This document shows positions 11,667 to 23,906 of a stretch of DNA of 64,000 nt, in pieces. The stretch is from an actinobacterium SCGC AAA278-I18 (GTDB lineage: Bacteria > Actinomycetota > Actinomycetes > Nanopelagicales > Nanopelagicaceae): assembly GCA_000378865.1 (NCBI GenBank), contig KB900413.1:1-64000 (forward strand). Reading direction: 5' to 3'. The position numbers and the translations under genes were made by a program. Position 1 is the first letter of the stretch. Every line of letters starts with the position of its first letter. The notes beneath the pieces were generated by a model, which was not told where the DNA came from, did no database searches, and saw only the letters and a list, made by a program, of their open reading frames with translations.

Positions 11667-13420
11667 TGCTGCGCACTCATGATGCAGGATCTCTTAATGC
11701 AAAGTCAGTTGGCACCAAGGTTGTACTTGCTGGCTGGGTAGCACGCCGGCGTGATCATGGTGGAGTTGCATTTATTGATTTGCGGGATTCAACAGGTGCG
11801 GTGCAGGTTGTTATTAATGATGAGAAGGTTGCTGGCGAGCTTCGTGCTGAGTGGTGTGTCTTAATTACTGGCAGTGTGAAGATGCGTCCTGCTGGCAATG
11901 AGAATAAGGAGATCGCAACTGGTGAGATTGAGGTTGTTTGTGAATTACTTGAAGTTTTAAGTGAGGCAGCAGCACTGCCGTTTCCAGTAGATAGTGGTGA
12001 TATTGGAAATATTTCAGAGGAGGTCCGGCTTAAATATCGCTACTTAGATTTGCGCAGAGAAGGACCGGCTAAGAATTTAAGGTTGCGCTCTAAGGTAACA
12101 ACTGCAATTCGAGATGTAATGGGTGAGGCAGATTTTCTAGAGATTGAAACACCATATCTGACCCGTTCAACTCCTGAAGGGGCAAGAGATTTTCTAGTTC
12201 CAGTTAGGTTACAGCCTGGATCTTGGTATGCCTTGCCTCAATCACCTCAACTATTTAAACAGTTACTAATGGTTGCTGGCATGGAACGTTACTACCAAAT
12301 AGCAAGATGTTTTAGAGATGAGGATTTTCGGGCAGATCGCCAACCTGAATTTACGCAATTAGATATTGAAATCTCATTTGCTGATCAAGCAGATGTAATT
12401 GCAGTTGCTGAAAAAGTTCTAGCTCAAGTATTTCAAAAGGTTGTTAACCACAAGATTTCGCTACCAATTCCACATATGACATATAAAGATGCGATGCGAG
12501 ATTACGGCTCAGATAAGCCAGACCTAAGATTTGATAATAAGTTAACCGATGTTACTGAGTTCTTTAAAGATACATCTTTTAGGGTATTTCAAGCAGAGTA
12601 TGTGGGCGCGGTTGTAATGCCAAAAGGTGCCGATGTGCCACGGCGAGAATTAGATGCTTGGCAGGATTGGGCAAAGGCAAGGGGTGCTAAAGGGTTGGCT
12701 TATATATTGCTACAAGCAGATGGCACATTAGGCGGACCAGTCGCAAAAAATCTTTCCGAGAAAGAAAGCTCTGGAATCGCTGCAAAGGTAGGAGCAAAAA
12801 TTGGAGATGCTATTTTCTTTGCCGCTGGAGATGCAGTTTCATCGCAAAATTTATTAGGGGCAGTTAGGGTTGAGATTGGGACTCGTTGTAATTTAATTGA
12901 TGAGGGTTCATGGAAATTTGTTTGGATTGTTGATGCGCCAATGTTTGAGCCAGTAGATCGCCAAAATCTGGCTGCCGGTTGGACTGCGGTTCACCATCCC
13001 TTTACTGGTCCAAAACCTGAGTTTGTTGGTAGCTTTGATAAACAACCAGCTGATGCACTTGCCTATGCATATGACATTGTTTTAAATGGTAACGAGATTG
13101 GTGGTGGATCAATTCGTATTCATCAGCGCGAGGTTCAACAGCGGGTATTTAAAACTATTGGATTATCAAAGGATGAGGCGGAGAGTAAGTTTGGATTTTT
13201 GTTAGAGGCATTTAATTATGGTCCACCACCACATGGTGGAATCGCACTTGGTATTGATCGATTATGCGCATTACTAGCTGGTGCTCAATCAATCCGTGAA
13301 GTTATTGCCTTTCCTAAGACGGCAAGTGGCGCAGATCCACTAACTGGAGCACCAACACCGATTACGCCAGCACAACGCAAAGAGAGTGGGGTCGATACTC
13401 CAGCCCCTGCCAAGGAGTAA
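11666..13420 (+). CDS. aspS: Aspartate--tRNA(Asn) ligase
   Basis: [48 protein letters not shown]. Confidence 0.97.
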   Translation: MLRTHDAGSLNAKSVGTKVVLAGWVARRRDHGGVAFIDLRDSTGAVQVVINDEKVAGELRAEWCVLITGSVKMRPAGNENKEIATGEIEVVCELLEVLSEAAALPFPVDSGDIGNISEEVRLKYRYLDLRREGPAKNLRLRSKVTTAIRDVMGEADFLEIETPYLTRSTPEGARDFLVPVRLQPGSWYALPQSPQLFKQLLMVAGMERYYQIARCFRDEDFRADRQPEFTQLDIEISFADQADVIAVAEKVLAQVFQKVVNHKISLPIPHMTYKDAMRDYGSDKPDLRFDNKLTDVTEFFKDTSFRVFQAEYVGAVVMPKGADVPRRELDAWQDWAKARGAKGLAYILLQADGTLGGPVAKNLSEKESSGIAAKVGAKIGDAIFFAAGDAVSSQNLLGAVRVEIGTRCNLIDEGSWKFVWIVDAPMFEPVDRQNLAAGWTAVHHPFTGPKPEFVGSFDKQPADALAYAYDIVLNGNEIGGGSIRIHQREVQQRVFKTIGLSKDEAESKFGFLLEAFNYGPPPHGGIALGIDRLCALLAGAQSIREVIAFPKTASGADPLTGAPTPITPAQRKESGVDTPAPAKE

Positions 13421-13445
13421 GCAACTTTTCAGGTATTCTTCCCAA

Positions 13446-13757
13446 ATGGGACCAGGTGGAATTGCAACAATTATCGCAGCCTCATCGCTAGCCATAATTG
13501 CATTAGCCATCTCTTATGGGGTAATTCGCCTTACTAGAACAATTGATGAAATAACCACGACAATTTCAATGGTCAATAGTCCACTCAAAAGCGTGAGCAA
13601 TGCGGGAAAATCTTTGGAAAATCTGATTAAGAAATTTACCAAAGGAACTGAATCGTTTTTTGATGAGAACCCGATGGCCATGAAAGCAGCGACAGCTGTA
13701 GTTTCTGCGGCAAAGGGAAAGAAAAAGGTTAAGAAAAAAAGCAAAGCAAAAGAGTAG
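13446..13757 (+). CDS. Small membrane protein, DUF948-like
   Basis: Single N-terminal TM helix, TIDEIT..SP region and Lys-rich tail; located between aspS and alaS as in other actinobacteria. Confidence 0.7.
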   Translation: MGPGGIATIIAASSLAIIALAISYGVIRLTRTIDEITTTISMVNSPLKSVSNAGKSLENLIKKFTKGTESFFDENPMAMKAATAVVSAAKGKKKVKKKSKAKE

Positions 13758-13759
13758 TG

Positions 13760-16441
13760 ATGGACTCCGCAGATATTCGCTCCCGTTGGCTAAATTTTTT
13801 TGAAAGCAAGAACTCATTAAATCTTAAGCACACAGTAGTTCCGTCGGCATCGTTAATTGCTGATGATCCCAATCTTTTATTAGTAAATGCGGGCATGGTT
13901 CCGTTTAAACCTTATTTTTTGGGTGAAGTTAAAGCACCATATAAGCGGGCAACCTCAGTACAAAAATGTGTAAGAACCTTAGATATTGATGAGGTTGGCA
14001 AAACTACTAGGCATGCATCCTTTTTTCAGATGTGTGGAAACTTTTCCTTTGGTGATTATTTTAAGGAGGGTGCGATTGCACTTGCTTGGGAGTTGCTAAC
14101 TAAATCTGTTTCAGATGGCGGTTATGGTTTTGCTGAGGAGAAGCTTTGGGTAACTGTTTATCAAGATGATGATGAAGGTGCAGAAATATGGGAGAAGCAA
14201 GTTGGAGTACCAAAGAATCGAATTCAACGCCGAGGAATGGCAGATAATTTTTGGTCAATGGGAGTTCCCGGTCCTTGTGGGCCATGCTCTGAGATCTACT
14301 TTGATCGAGGTAGTGCATATGGCAAAGAGGGCGGACCAATTGCAGATGAGGATCGGTATTTAGAGATTTGGAATTTAGTTTTTATGCAAAATGTTCGTGG
14401 TGAGGGTGGTGATAAGAACTCATTTCCAATTGTGGGTGAGTTGCCAGCAAAAAACATTGACACTGGATTAGGTCTTGAACGAACCGCTGCGCTACTTCAG
14501 GGCGTGGATAATATATATGAAATTGATACTACAAAGATTATTTTAGATAAGGCATCAGTGTTAACCAAAGTTAAGTATGGCAAGGATGAGAGCTCTGATA
14601 TATCACTTCGAGTAGTAGCAGATCATGCTCGAACCGCAATGATGTTAATTGGTGATGGTGTTACACCAGGCAATGAAGGGCGTGGTTATGTGCTGCGCCG
14701 AATGATGCGGCGAACTATTAGAAACATGCGCCTACTTGGCTCACAAGATTTAGTGATGGGTGAATTAATTAAGAGTTCTATTAGGGCGATGGGAGCGCAG
14801 TATCCAGAGTTGGTAAGTGGCTCTGATCGAATTCTTGCAATTGCAGAGGCTGAAGAAGATAGCTTTATTCAAACCCTAAAAAGTGGCACAACAATCTTTG
14901 ATCTTGCTGCTGATCAATTGAAGAGTGAGAAGAGTAAATCTTTATCAGCTGATACCGCTTTTAAACTTCATGACACATATGGATTTCCGTTTGACCTAAC
15001 CCTTGAGATGGCACGTGAGCAAGGATTAGGTGTGGATGAGGTTGGTTTTAGAAAGTTAATGAATGAGCAGCGTGATCGGGCAAAAGCTGATGCAAAGGCT
15101 AAGAAGAGCGGGCATACCGATCTAACTGAGTATCGGGGGATTGTTGATAAATCTGGAGCATCTAAGTTTGTAGGTTATGACAATATAAGTGCAGAGGCAA
15201 AGTTAACTGGATTATTAGTTGACGGTAAGAGTGTTAAAGAGGCAAATGCTGGAGCTGATATTGAAATTACCTTAGATCGCACGCCATTTTATGCTGAAGG
15301 TGGCGGCCAACTAGCTGATGGCGGAAAAATAAAGTTAGCAAATGGGGCAGTCATTGAGATTGATGATGTTCATGCACCAGTACCTGGCCTAATTGTTCAT
15401 CGCGGAACAATTATTAGTGGTGTGGTTAAAAATGGTGAACAAGCAGTTGCCAATATTGATTTAGAAAGAAGATTAGCAATCTCCAGAGCCCATACTGCAA
15501 CACATATGGTTCATAAAGCATTTCGGGAGGCACTTGGTGAGACTGCAACTCAAGCAGGCTCTGAGAACGCACCTGGTCGATTTAGATTTGATTTTCCATC
15601 AACTAGCGCAGTTCCCACCTCTGTTTTAAATGATGTAGAGAGCAGAGTTAATGAGTTGTTGATCTCTGATCTGCAAGTTCATTCAGAGGTTATGTCACAA
15701 GATGCTGCAAAAGCAATTGGAGCGATGGCGTTATTTGGTGAGAAGTATGGTGATCAGGTTCGAGTGGTAAGTGTTGGTGATTGGGCCAAGGAGTTGTGTG
15801 GTGGAACCCATGTGACACGCTCTGGTCAACTTGGCTTAGTAAAACTTTTATCTGAATCCTCAATTGGTGCTGGTGTGCGCAGAGTAGAGGCATTAGTTGG
15901 GTATGACGCATATCAGTATTTAGCTAGAGAGCATGTACTACTTAATTCACTAACTGAAATCATTAAAGGTGTTCGAGCAGATGAATTACCGCAACGTATC
16001 TCTGAACTAGTTGAGAAGATGAAGGGTATGGAAAAAGAGTTATCGGGCGTGCGAAGTGCAAAGGCAATGGCAGCAGCAGGGGAGTTATTAAAAAAAGTCA
16101 AGCCAATTGGCGGCATAAATTTAATTATTGATCAATTAGCAGATGAGATTGCTGTAGATGATATGAGATCAATATCAACTGATTTACGAGGAAAACTTAA
16201 GGCCGGCATTGTTGTGTTAGCGACAATTACTGGTGGTAAGCCGTTATTAGTTGCAGCAGTTTCACCAGAGGCAATTAAATTGGGAGTAAAAGCTGGTGAG
16301 TTAATTAAAACTGGCTCTACAGTTCTAGGCGGTGGCGGCGGTGGAAAAGATGATTTCGCGCAAGGCGGCGGTGTTGATAGTGGGGCAATTGTGAAAGCAT
16401 TTGCTGAGATAACAAAAGTTATCAATGGGAAAATCAATTAA
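13760..16441 (+). CDS. alaS: Alanine--tRNA ligase
   Basis: [53 protein letters not shown]. Confidence 0.97.
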   Translation: MDSADIRSRWLNFFESKNSLNLKHTVVPSASLIADDPNLLLVNAGMVPFKPYFLGEVKAPYKRATSVQKCVRTLDIDEVGKTTRHASFFQMCGNFSFGDYFKEGAIALAWELLTKSVSDGGYGFAEEKLWVTVYQDDDEGAEIWEKQVGVPKNRIQRRGMADNFWSMGVPGPCGPCSEIYFDRGSAYGKEGGPIADEDRYLEIWNLVFMQNVRGEGGDKNSFPIVGELPAKNIDTGLGLERTAALLQGVDNIYEIDTTKIILDKASVLTKVKYGKDESSDISLRVVADHARTAMMLIGDGVTPGNEGRGYVLRRMMRRTIRNMRLLGSQDLVMGELIKSSIRAMGAQYPELVSGSDRILAIAEAEEDSFIQTLKSGTTIFDLAADQLKSEKSKSLSADTAFKLHDTYGFPFDLTLEMAREQGLGVDEVGFRKLMNEQRDRAKADAKAKKSGHTDLTEYRGIVDKSGASKFVGYDNISAEAKLTGLLVDGKSVKEANAGADIEITLDRTPFYAEGGGQLADGGKIKLANGAVIEIDDVHAPVPGLIVHRGTIISGVVKNGEQAVANIDLERRLAISRAHTATHMVHKAFREALGETATQAGSENAPGRFRFDFPSTSAVPTSVLNDVESRVNELLISDLQVHSEVMSQDAAKAIGAMALFGEKYGDQVRVVSVGDWAKELCGGTHVTRSGQLGLVKLLSESSIGAGVRRVEALVGYDAYQYLAREHVLLNSLTEIIKGVRADELPQRISELVEKMKGMEKELSGVRSAKAMAAAGELLKKVKPIGGINLIIDQLADEIAVDDMRSISTDLRGKLKAGIVVLATITGGKPLLVAAVSPEAIKLGVKAGELIKTGSTVLGGGGGGKDDFAQGGGVDSGAIVKAFAEITKVINGKIN

Positions 16442-16455
16442 AGGTTGGATTTGCT

Positions 16456-16908
16456 ATGAGTAAGCCAATTGCTATTGGCCGAAGGGTTGGCTTTGATTTT
16501 GGTCAGAAACGGATTGGGGTGGCGACCTCAGACTCAGAATCTATTCTGGTATCACCTCATGCAACACTATTAAATGATGACAAATTAATAAATAAATTGC
16601 AAGATATTATTACCGAAGTTAGCCCTTTCTATATTGTGGTGGGAAATCCAAAGCATTTATCAGGTGAAAATAGTGAAATATCAGAGGCCGCATATGCCTT
16701 TGCTGCTTTATTAAAAAGTATATTTACTGGTCCGATCTACTTTGTTGATGAACGCCTTTCAACATCAAGTGCTTACTCACAAATGCGTGAGATTGGAAAA
16801 TCAGAGCGGGATAGTAAAGCGGTTATTGATCAGATCGCTGCTATTAATATTTTAGAAAGTGCCATATTAAATGAGAGATCAGGTGCAGTAGTTGGTGAAT
16901 TACTTTGA
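16456..16908 (+). CDS. ruvX: Holliday junction resolvase-like RuvX/YqgF
   Basis: GFDFGQKRIGVATSD, VDERLSTSSA motifs. Confidence 0.94.
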   Translation: MSKPIAIGRRVGFDFGQKRIGVATSDSESILVSPHATLLNDDKLINKLQDIITEVSPFYIVVGNPKHLSGENSEISEAAYAFAALLKSIFTGPIYFVDERLSTSSAYSQMREIGKSERDSKAVIDQIAAINILESAILNERSGAVVGELL

Positions 16909-17900
16909 GGCGCTTAATCGTTGCCCTCCTTAGTGGTGTCTTAATTACTGGATTAGCTATCTCAATTCATAACGCCTACTTACTCAATGATTATCTGACT
17001 TCAACCTCCGCAAGTAAGGCTGAAATACTTATTGAGGATGGAGATACTGGCGTTAAGATCTCTCAAAAACTTTATGATGCTGGTGTAATAAAAGCGGCCA
17101 AAGTATTTTATAAGATTGCGCTAAACCAAAAGCGAGCGAACTCAATCTCACCTGGCATTCATGAGATTGATCTAAAAATTTCAGCACAAGCTGCAATTGA
17201 GCAATTATTAGATCCAACTAGAAATCGCGGAGTTTTCCGGTTCAACGAGGGATTACGTAAGATTGAAATCCTAGATTTATTGGTTAAATCCAAGTTAGTA
17301 GTAGGCCAATTATCACCAACAATAAAGCCAGCAGATATCTTTAAAACAAATAATCTAGAGGGCTTCCTATTCCCTGCTAATTACTCATTTGCTCCGGCAA
17401 CCACCACCGACCAAGCAATTATGCAGATGCTTGAACGATTTAATCTAGCGGCAAAAACCAGCAAGATAGATCAAGGTTATGGAAAGTTTTCACCATTTGA
17501 TTTGGTGACAATTGCTTCTATTGTGCAGGCAGAGGGTGATGTACAAGATTTCACCAAGATTGCCCAGGTTATCTACAATCGACTAAAGATTGGGATGCCG
17601 CTACAAATGAATACCACTATTGAGTATGCAGCGAATCTACGGGGGAAAATAAGACTCCCCTATAAGCAGTTAGAGATAAACTCTAGGTATAACACTTATA
17701 AGTATCAGGGGTTACCACCTGGACCAATTGGTAACCCTGGGCAGGCAGCACTTGAGGCGGCGGTAAATCCGCAGATTGGTGATTGGCTTTATTTCATTAC
17801 GGTAAAGCCACAGGAGACAAGATTCACCAAATCTATAACGGAATTTAATATTTGGGCAGATGAGTTTAGGAAAAATGAGAAAGCAGGGTTATTTAAATGA
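16905..17900 (+). CDS. mltG: Endolytic transglycosylase MltG
   Basis: LEGFLFPANYSF, ASIVQAEG, YNTYKYQGLPPGPIGNPG motifs; TTG start overlapping ruvX. Confidence 0.95.
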   Translation: MRRLIVALLSGVLITGLAISIHNAYLLNDYLTSTSASKAEILIEDGDTGVKISQKLYDAGVIKAAKVFYKIALNQKRANSISPGIHEIDLKISAQAAIEQLLDPTRNRGVFRFNEGLRKIEILDLLVKSKLVVGQLSPTIKPADIFKTNNLEGFLFPANYSFAPATTTDQAIMQMLERFNLAAKTSKIDQGYGKFSPFDLVTIASIVQAEGDVQDFTKIAQVIYNRLKIGMPLQMNTTIEYAANLRGKIRLPYKQLEINSRYNTYKYQGLPPGPIGNPGQAALEAAVNPQIGDWLYFITVKPQETRFTKSITEFNIWADEFRKNEKAGLFK

Positions 17901-18694
17901 TTAAGTTAACTGTGGCTGGTAAGCCAATTAGTCATTCTCTTTCTCCCTTACTACACACCACTGCTTATGAGATATTAGGAATTAAAGCAGAATTTTTAGC
18001 GGAAGAGGTAAGTGAAGATACCTTTGCAGATTTTTACTTTAATGCAAAAAATAATGGCTATCGAGGGTTAGCGATGACTATGCCATTAAAAGAGATATCA
18101 ATCGGATTTGTTGATCGGGTTGATCCAATTGCAAAACAGATTGGCTCAATTAATACAATCATCTTTGAATCAACTGGCAGCATCGGCTTGTCCACTGATC
18201 TACTAGCATTTAAGACTTTACTTAAACCCTACTTTGGAAAGCGGATTGCAATATTAGGTGCTGGTGGAACTGCACGGGCTGCTATTGGTGCACTAAGAGG
18301 TACTGGAAGTCAGGTTTGCGTACTAACTAGATCTGCAACTAGGCATGATCAACTTCACTCTGCAGCTGTTGATCTTGATATAAGTTTCTTAGACTGGCAG
18401 CAATTTGAGGAGATTCAAGATCGGGATCTAATAATTTCTACAACACCAGCCGGTGCTACCGATGGTCTAACTGTCCTGAGCACAAAAGCTGATTTCTTTG
18501 ATGTCACCTACCACCCATGGCCAACTGATTTAGCAAGGCGATATCAAAATCTTGGTAAAAGTGTTATCGGGGGATTAGCCCTATTAGTTGAGCAGGCATT
18601 ATTTCAAATAAATTACTTCTCGCAAAAGGATTTTGATTATGCCCAGATGCGAATTGAGTTATTAAAAGTTGCTAACGCAGCGATAAAGAAGTGA
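17897..18694 (+). CDS. aroE: Shikimate dehydrogenase
   Basis: GKPISHSLSPLLH, LGAGGTARAAIGAL; next to mltG and the aro cluster. Confidence 0.94.
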   Translation: MIKLTVAGKPISHSLSPLLHTTAYEILGIKAEFLAEEVSEDTFADFYFNAKNNGYRGLAMTMPLKEISIGFVDRVDPIAKQIGSINTIIFESTGSIGLSTDLLAFKTLLKPYFGKRIAILGAGGTARAAIGALRGTGSQVCVLTRSATRHDQLHSAAVDLDISFLDWQQFEEIQDRDLIISTTPAGATDGLTVLSTKADFFDVTYHPWPTDLARRYQNLGKSVIGGLALLVEQALFQINYFSQKDFDYAQMRIELLKVANAAIKK

Positions 18695-18740
18695 TCCACA
18701 GCTTCATTTTCTTACCCACAAACAGGTTTAATCTGCAGTC

Positions 18741-19118
18741 GTGATTTTAGAGGTTACCGCTGCTATTTGGTTTATTTGGATTGCGATCTATGATTTCAGG
18801 TTTAAGCTAATTAGAAACGTCGATCTACTCATAGCCCTAATTCTTTGCACTACATATATAAGTAGTAATTGGTACGTTGGTTTTCTAAATCTGGTTATAT
18901 ATGGATTACTAAACCTACTTTCTAAGGATAAAATCGGTAGTGGAGATATAAAACTTGCACCAATAATTGCACTACCAGTTAGCTCAATATATGAATTATT
19001 AAATGCATTATCGATTTCATGGATTAGTGGCGGTCTCTATGCCTTAATTAGAGGAGGAGACGCCATTGCCTTTGCGCCATTTATGATTTTGGGAACATAT
19101 TTAGCGAAAATTTTATGA
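18741..19118 (+). CDS. Small prepilin peptidase (A24 family)-like membrane protein
   Basis: Both candidate catalytic Asp contexts present (AIYDFRFKLIRN and GSGDIKLAP) in a 125-aa hydrophobic protein; no N-terminal methylase domain. Confidence 0.75.
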   Translation: MILEVTAAIWFIWIAIYDFRFKLIRNVDLLIALILCTTYISSNWYVGFLNLVIYGLLNLLSKDKIGSGDIKLAPIIALPVSSIYELLNALSISWISGGLYALIRGGDAIAFAPFMILGTYLAKIL

Positions 19119-19195
19119 GTAAGAGGGTTAAATGTGAGGCGAGGTATGCAGTCAATCTGAGAGAATATCCCTCTAAATATTGATTTGGAGAAGAT

Positions 19196-20380
19196 GTGCT
19201 TCGGTGGCTGACTGCAGGTGAATCACATGGTCCTGCCTTAACTGCAATAGTTGAGGGCGTACCAGCTCATGTTTTAATTACTAGTGCAGAGATTGATGCA
19301 GATTTAGCGCGACGGCGGTTAGGTTTTGGCCGGGGTGCTCGTCAAAATTTTGAGGCTGACAAAATAACTATTACTGGTGGGATTCGCCTTGGCCTTACTC
19401 AAGGTGGACCAATTGCTATTCAGATTGCAAACTCAGAGTGGCCTAAATGGGAAAAGGTAATGAGTGCCGATCCAGTTCCTGTAAGTGAGATAAAGGACTT
19501 AGCACGCAATGCGCCACTGACTCGGCCGCGACCAGGTCATGCAGATTTAGTTGGTATGCAAAAGTTTAATTTTTCAGATGCTCGGGCAATATTAGAGCGA
19601 GCAAGTGCTAGAGAGACTGCAGCACGGGTGGCACTTGGCTCAGTGGCAAGGGCATTTTTAAAGCAGAGTGTTGGAATTGAAATTTTAAGTCATGTGCTTT
19701 CAATTGGTCAGGTATCAGTTGCCGAAGGTTATGAATTGCCAACTATTAAAGATCGCGCTCGAATAGATGAGGATCCAGTTCGATGCGCTGATAAAAAAGT
19801 TAGTGATTTGATAGTTAAAGAGATTGAAGCAGCACATCGTGATGGCGACACACTTGGTGGCGTAGTTGAGGTTTTGGCATATAACCTGCCACCTGGCCTT
19901 GGTTCATATACTCATTGGGATAGACGATTAGATGCCAAGTTAGCAGCTGCCATGATGGGTATTCATGCAATTAAAGGTGTTGAAATTGGTGATGGCTTTA
20001 CTACTGCAAAAAGACGAGGCTCAGTTGCTCATGATGAGATTGAAAAAAATGCAAAGGGTGCGATTGTGCGCAGAACAGATCGAGCAGGCGGCACTGAGGG
20101 CGGCATAAGTAATGGTGAAATTTTGCGGGTTAAGGCTGCGATGAAACCAATCTCAACTGTGCCAAAAGCACTAGACACAATTGATGTTGCCACCGGTGAG
20201 CCAGCAAAGGCAATTAATCAGCGCTCAGATGTTTGTGCAGTTCCAGCAGCTGGAATTGTGGCGGAGGCGATGACAGCCCTTGTGCTGGCAGATGCAGTTC
20301 TAGAGAAGTTTGGTGGCGATAGTGTGCAGGAGACTAAGCGCAACTTTGGGAATTACATCAAAACTTTAGAAATTAAGTAA
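19196..20380 (+). CDS. aroC: Chorismate synthase
   Basis: [51 protein letters not shown]. Confidence 0.97.
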   Translation: MLRWLTAGESHGPALTAIVEGVPAHVLITSAEIDADLARRRLGFGRGARQNFEADKITITGGIRLGLTQGGPIAIQIANSEWPKWEKVMSADPVPVSEIKDLARNAPLTRPRPGHADLVGMQKFNFSDARAILERASARETAARVALGSVARAFLKQSVGIEILSHVLSIGQVSVAEGYELPTIKDRARIDEDPVRCADKKVSDLIVKEIEAAHRDGDTLGGVVEVLAYNLPPGLGSYTHWDRRLDAKLAAAMMGIHAIKGVEIGDGFTTAKRRGSVAHDEIEKNAKGAIVRRTDRAGGTEGGISNGEILRVKAAMKPISTVPKALDTIDVATGEPAKAINQRSDVCAVPAAGIVAEAMTALVLADAVLEKFGGDSVQETKRNFGNYIKTLEIK

Positions 20381-20895
20381 TGCTTAAGAAGATAGTTTTA
20401 ATAGGTCCTCCAGGTGCGGGTAAAACTAGTATTGGCAAGGCATTATCTAAAGAGCTAGCGATGACCTTTATTGACAGTGACTCTGAGGTTGAAAAGATCG
20501 CTAGCAAGAAGATTGCTGAAATATTTGTTGATGATGGTGAGCCAGCCTTTCGCAAAATGGAGGTTGAGGTGGTTAGTAAACTTTTAGCAACCTTCTCTGG
20601 CGTGATTGCGTTAGGTGGGGGTGCACCAATAAATGAGCAGATTCAAAAAGAGTTAGCAAATGCAGATTTCCCAGTTATCTTTATTGATGTATCAATCTCA
20701 CAAGCAGCAAATCGAGTTGGCTTTAATAAGGATCGCCCGCTACTACTAATTAATCCACGTCAGCAATGGATAAACCTTATGAGCACCCGTCGGCCAATCT
20801 ATGAAAGACTATCTAGTGAGATTATTTCCTCTGATAATCGCAAGCCAGCAGAGGTGGCAGCTATTATTTGTGAAAAAGTAAAGAGTAAATTGTGA
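20380..20895 (+). CDS. aroK: Shikimate kinase
   Basis: IGPPGAGKTSIGKAL Walker A, DSDSEVE, ALGGGAP. Confidence 0.96.
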   Translation: MLKKIVLIGPPGAGKTSIGKALSKELAMTFIDSDSEVEKIASKKIAEIFVDDGEPAFRKMEVEVVSKLLATFSGVIALGGGAPINEQIQKELANADFPVIFIDVSISQAANRVGFNKDRPLLLINPRQQWINLMSTRRPIYERLSSEIISSDNRKPAEVAAIICEKVKSKL

Positions 20896-21917
20896 AAACA
20901 ATTAATATTAAAGCCGAACGTAATTATCAGGTTCAGGTGGGCGTTGACGGCTTAGCTGCCATAAAGCAGATATGCCAAGACCATAACCGGGTCTTATTGA
21001 TCGCACCTGGCTCTTTAATAAAGTTATTTAAACTTAAGGAATCCAAAAACTTAATTATTTTTGCCAGCCCAGAGGGTGAAAACCAAAAGAGCGTTGCAAC
21101 ATTAGAGCGAGTCTGGCGCAAATGCGCTTCTGCTGGCCTCGCAAGAGAGGATGCAATTATTGGTTTTGGTGGCGGAGCAACAACTGATCTTGCCGGATTC
21201 GCAGCTGCTACATGGTTGCGGGGTATATCTTGGTATGCAATTCCAACCTCACTTGCTGGCATGGTCGATGCTGCTATTGGTGGCAAGAGTGGTGTTAATG
21301 CTGCTACTGGTAAAAATTTAATTGGCTCCTTTTACTCACCAACTAAGGTGTTAATTGATCCAACTTTTTTAAAGAAACTACCACTACGGGATCTATCAGC
21401 TGGAATGGCAGAGGTTATTAAATGTGGCTTTATTTCAGATTATAAAATACTTAATTTAGTACAAGAGGATGAGATAAATTACACCGAAATTATTCAGCGA
21501 GCGGTTAAGGTGAAAGCAGATGTGGTCTCCAAAGATTTTAGAGAGAGTAAATTACGAGAGATATTAAATTATGGCCACACACTTGGGCATGCAATTGAAA
21601 AAGATAGTAAATACAAGTTGCGCCATGGCGAAGCGGTAAGTATTGGCATGGTTTTTGCCGCTGAGCTAAGCAAGGATTTAGCAGGATTAGATTCTGATGC
21701 AATAGATCTTCATCGTGAGTTATTGACTAGATTTAATCTGCCGATCAACTATCCAAAAAATAGATGGCAGAGTTTGGCTACCTTGCTTTTACAAGATAAG
21801 AAGGTTAAGCAGGATAGGTTGCGCTTTATTGGAATAAGCAGAATTGGTAAACCAGTGTGGCTAGAGGATGTTTCATCTAGCCTGTTGCCAAAAGTTTATG
21901 AGAGAATAGCCAAGTGA
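20892..21917 (+). CDS. aroB: 3-dehydroquinate synthase
   Basis: IGFGGGATTDLAGFAAATWLRG, GKSGVNAATGKNLIGSF, NYGHTLGHAIE. Confidence 0.97.
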   Translation: MKTINIKAERNYQVQVGVDGLAAIKQICQDHNRVLLIAPGSLIKLFKLKESKNLIIFASPEGENQKSVATLERVWRKCASAGLAREDAIIGFGGGATTDLAGFAAATWLRGISWYAIPTSLAGMVDAAIGGKSGVNAATGKNLIGSFYSPTKVLIDPTFLKKLPLRDLSAGMAEVIKCGFISDYKILNLVQEDEINYTEIIQRAVKVKADVVSKDFRESKLREILNYGHTLGHAIEKDSKYKLRHGEAVSIGMVFAAELSKDLAGLDSDAIDLHRELLTRFNLPINYPKNRWQSLATLLLQDKKVKQDRLRFIGISRIGKPVWLEDVSSSLLPKVYERIAK

Positions 21918-22345
21918 AAATTTTAATTCTAAATGGTCCAAATTTGGCACGGCTAGATCTTCGCGAAAAAAGCCATTATGGTGACCTCGATTACCCACAA
22001 CTTAAAAAAGGAATTGAAGAAAAGGCTAGTGCATTAAAAATTGATGTTGAGATAAGACAAAGTGATAGTGAGAGTGAGTTAATTACCTGGCTGCATGAGG
22101 CTGCTGATAAGAAGCAACCTGTGATCTTTAATCCAGCCGCCTTTACGCATTACTCCTATGCGATTAGAGATGCAGTAACCATGCTTAAGGCACCAGTAAT
22201 TGAGGTCCATCTTTCCAATCCACTATCGCGCGAAGAGTTTCGTCATACCTCTGTAATTAGCGGGGTTGCAAACGGAACGATCGCTGGTTTTGGCATTGAA
22301 AGCTACTACCTAGCACTAATTGCAATGCAAAAACTACTTGGCTAA
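21914..22345 (+). CDS. aroQ: Type II 3-dehydroquinate dehydratase
   Basis: ILNGPNLARLDLRE, NPAAFTHYSYAIRDAV, EVHLSNPLSREEFRHTS. Confidence 0.96.
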   Translation: MKILILNGPNLARLDLREKSHYGDLDYPQLKKGIEEKASALKIDVEIRQSDSESELITWLHEAADKKQPVIFNPAAFTHYSYAIRDAVTMLKAPVIEVHLSNPLSREEFRHTSVISGVANGTIAGFGIESYYLALIAMQKLLG

Positions 22346-22414
22346 CAAGGTAGGCTAGCGCAATAATTTCTAATGTTGATATTGGAATTTTCTTAATTAC
22401 TACGGAATGGGATA

Positions 22415-22978
22415 ATGATGGCAACGACAAATGATTTGAAAAATGGCATGACCTTAAATCTTGATGGTCAGCTTTGGAATGTTATTGAGTTCCAACATGT
22501 TAAGCCTGGCAAAGGTGGTGCATTTGTTCGCACCAAGATGCGGTCAGTACTCTCTGGAAAGGTAGTAGAGAAAACCTTCAACGCTGGGGTAAAGGTTGAG
22601 GTGGCATCAGTTGAAAAGCGAAATATGCAATATCTTTACAAAGATGGCGAAGATTTTATGTTTATGGACTCCACTAATTATGACCAAATCTCAGTAAGCA
22701 AGCAGACCGTTGGCGATGCAATTGATTATTTACTTGAGAATGCAGTGGCAGTAGTTGCTATGCATGAAGGCAATCCATTATTTATTGAATTACCAGCCTC
22801 TGTTACATTAAAAATTACTTATACCGAGCCAGGTATTCAAGGTGATAGATCATCTGGCGGTACAAAGCCAGCTACAGTTGAGACTGGAATTACCATACAG
22901 GTGCCATTATTTATTAAACAGGATGAGATGGTCTTGGTAGATACTCGCACCGGTGAATATCTAGGCCGAGCCAACTAA
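22415..22978 (+). CDS. efp: Elongation factor P
   Basis: [31 protein letters not shown]...[12 protein letters not shown]. Confidence 0.97.
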   Translation: MMATTNDLKNGMTLNLDGQLWNVIEFQHVKPGKGGAFVRTKMRSVLSGKVVEKTFNAGVKVEVASVEKRNMQYLYKDGEDFMFMDSTNYDQISVSKQTVGDAIDYLLENAVAVVAMHEGNPLFIELPASVTLKITYTEPGIQGDRSSGGTKPATVETGITIQVPLFIKQDEMVLVDTRTGEYLGRAN

Positions 22979-22980
22979 TA

Positions 22981-23388
22981 GTGGCTGCCCGTAGTAAGGC
23001 TAGAAAGCGTGCTTTAGATTTTCTATATGAAGCAGATATTAAAAACGTACTAGCTGCTGATCTATTTAAAACTCGAGGTGCTGCTGAGTTATCACAGGAG
23101 CCTTATGTATTGACACTAATAACTGGGGTAGCAGAGCACCTAAACAAGATTGATGAGTTAATTATTACCTACGCCCAGGGCTGGGATATGGATCGTATGC
23201 CACCGATTGATCGTAATATTTTAAGGCTGGCAATATTTGAAATTCTATGGGAAGCAGATGTTGATCTAAAGGTAGCTTGTGATGAGGCTGTTGAGTTAGC
23301 AAAATCTTTATCAACTGATGAGTCCGCTAGCTATATAAACGGAGTATTGGGCCGAATAATTAAGCTAAAGGACTCAATCGCAATCTAA
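22981..23388 (+). CDS. nusB: Transcription antitermination factor NusB
   Basis: RSKARKRALDFLYEAD, MPPIDRNILRLAIFEI; GTG start after efp. Confidence 0.95.
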   Translation: MAARSKARKRALDFLYEADIKNVLAADLFKTRGAAELSQEPYVLTLITGVAEHLNKIDELIITYAQGWDMDRMPPIDRNILRLAIFEILWEADVDLKVACDEAVELAKSLSTDESASYINGVLGRIIKLKDSIAI

Positions 23389-23834
23389 GCTTTAATTAGC
23401 TTCATTTCTACCAGGTAATCCAAGGTCTTATCCTCACTCTTTTCAAGTAGTAGTGCTAAAAATTGTAGATCATTTGCTCTAATTGTTAGCACCTGTCCAT
23501 TCCAGTCCTTTCTCCGATTACAGATGCTCTTCGCAAATCTATTTATCACCTGCCCGCCTTGATCAGTGTTGTTGCTTAATCCATTTAGATCCAATGCAAT
23601 GCTGCGACTAATAGTTTGGGGTGAAAGCTCTGGGAACAACTCAGTCACCGGAACTTGGTAGAACTGCATTAGTGCGATTGCTTTTTTAAGAGAGATAGCA
23701 CGATCTGATCTCTCGTAGGAGCCGATTACGACTGCCTTCCACTTTCCATTTGAGTTTCGCTCCACATCCTGCAAGCTCCACCCTTTTGATTTGCGTATGG
23801 TTCTTAATCTATCTGCTGGGTTATTTGTGTTCAT
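23385..23834 (-). CDS. BldD-like helix-turn-helix transcriptional regulator
   Basis: N-terminal XRE HTH (DRLRTIRKSKGWSLQDVERNSNGKWKAVVIGSYERSDRAISLKKAIALMQFYQVPVTELFPE) and C-terminal region; nusB-pyrR location as for bldD. Confidence 0.9.
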   Translation of the reverse strand: MNTNNPADRLRTIRKSKGWSLQDVERNSNGKWKAVVIGSYERSDRAISLKKAIALMQFYQVPVTELFPELSPQTISRSIALDLNGLSNNTDQGGQVINRFAKSICNRRKDWNGQVLTIRANDLQFLALLLEKSEDKTLDYLVEMKLIKA

Positions 23835-23906
23835 AGCGGCAGGGTAGCCACCCCAGAATATTGCTGATTTTAGATATCCACAGCTCTTCTGCTAATATAC
23901 TGACGA

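Noticed and set aside
19123-19175. AGAGGG...CCCTCT inverted repeat upstream of aroC
   Set aside because: Only 6 bp with a ~41-nt loop; could easily be chance.
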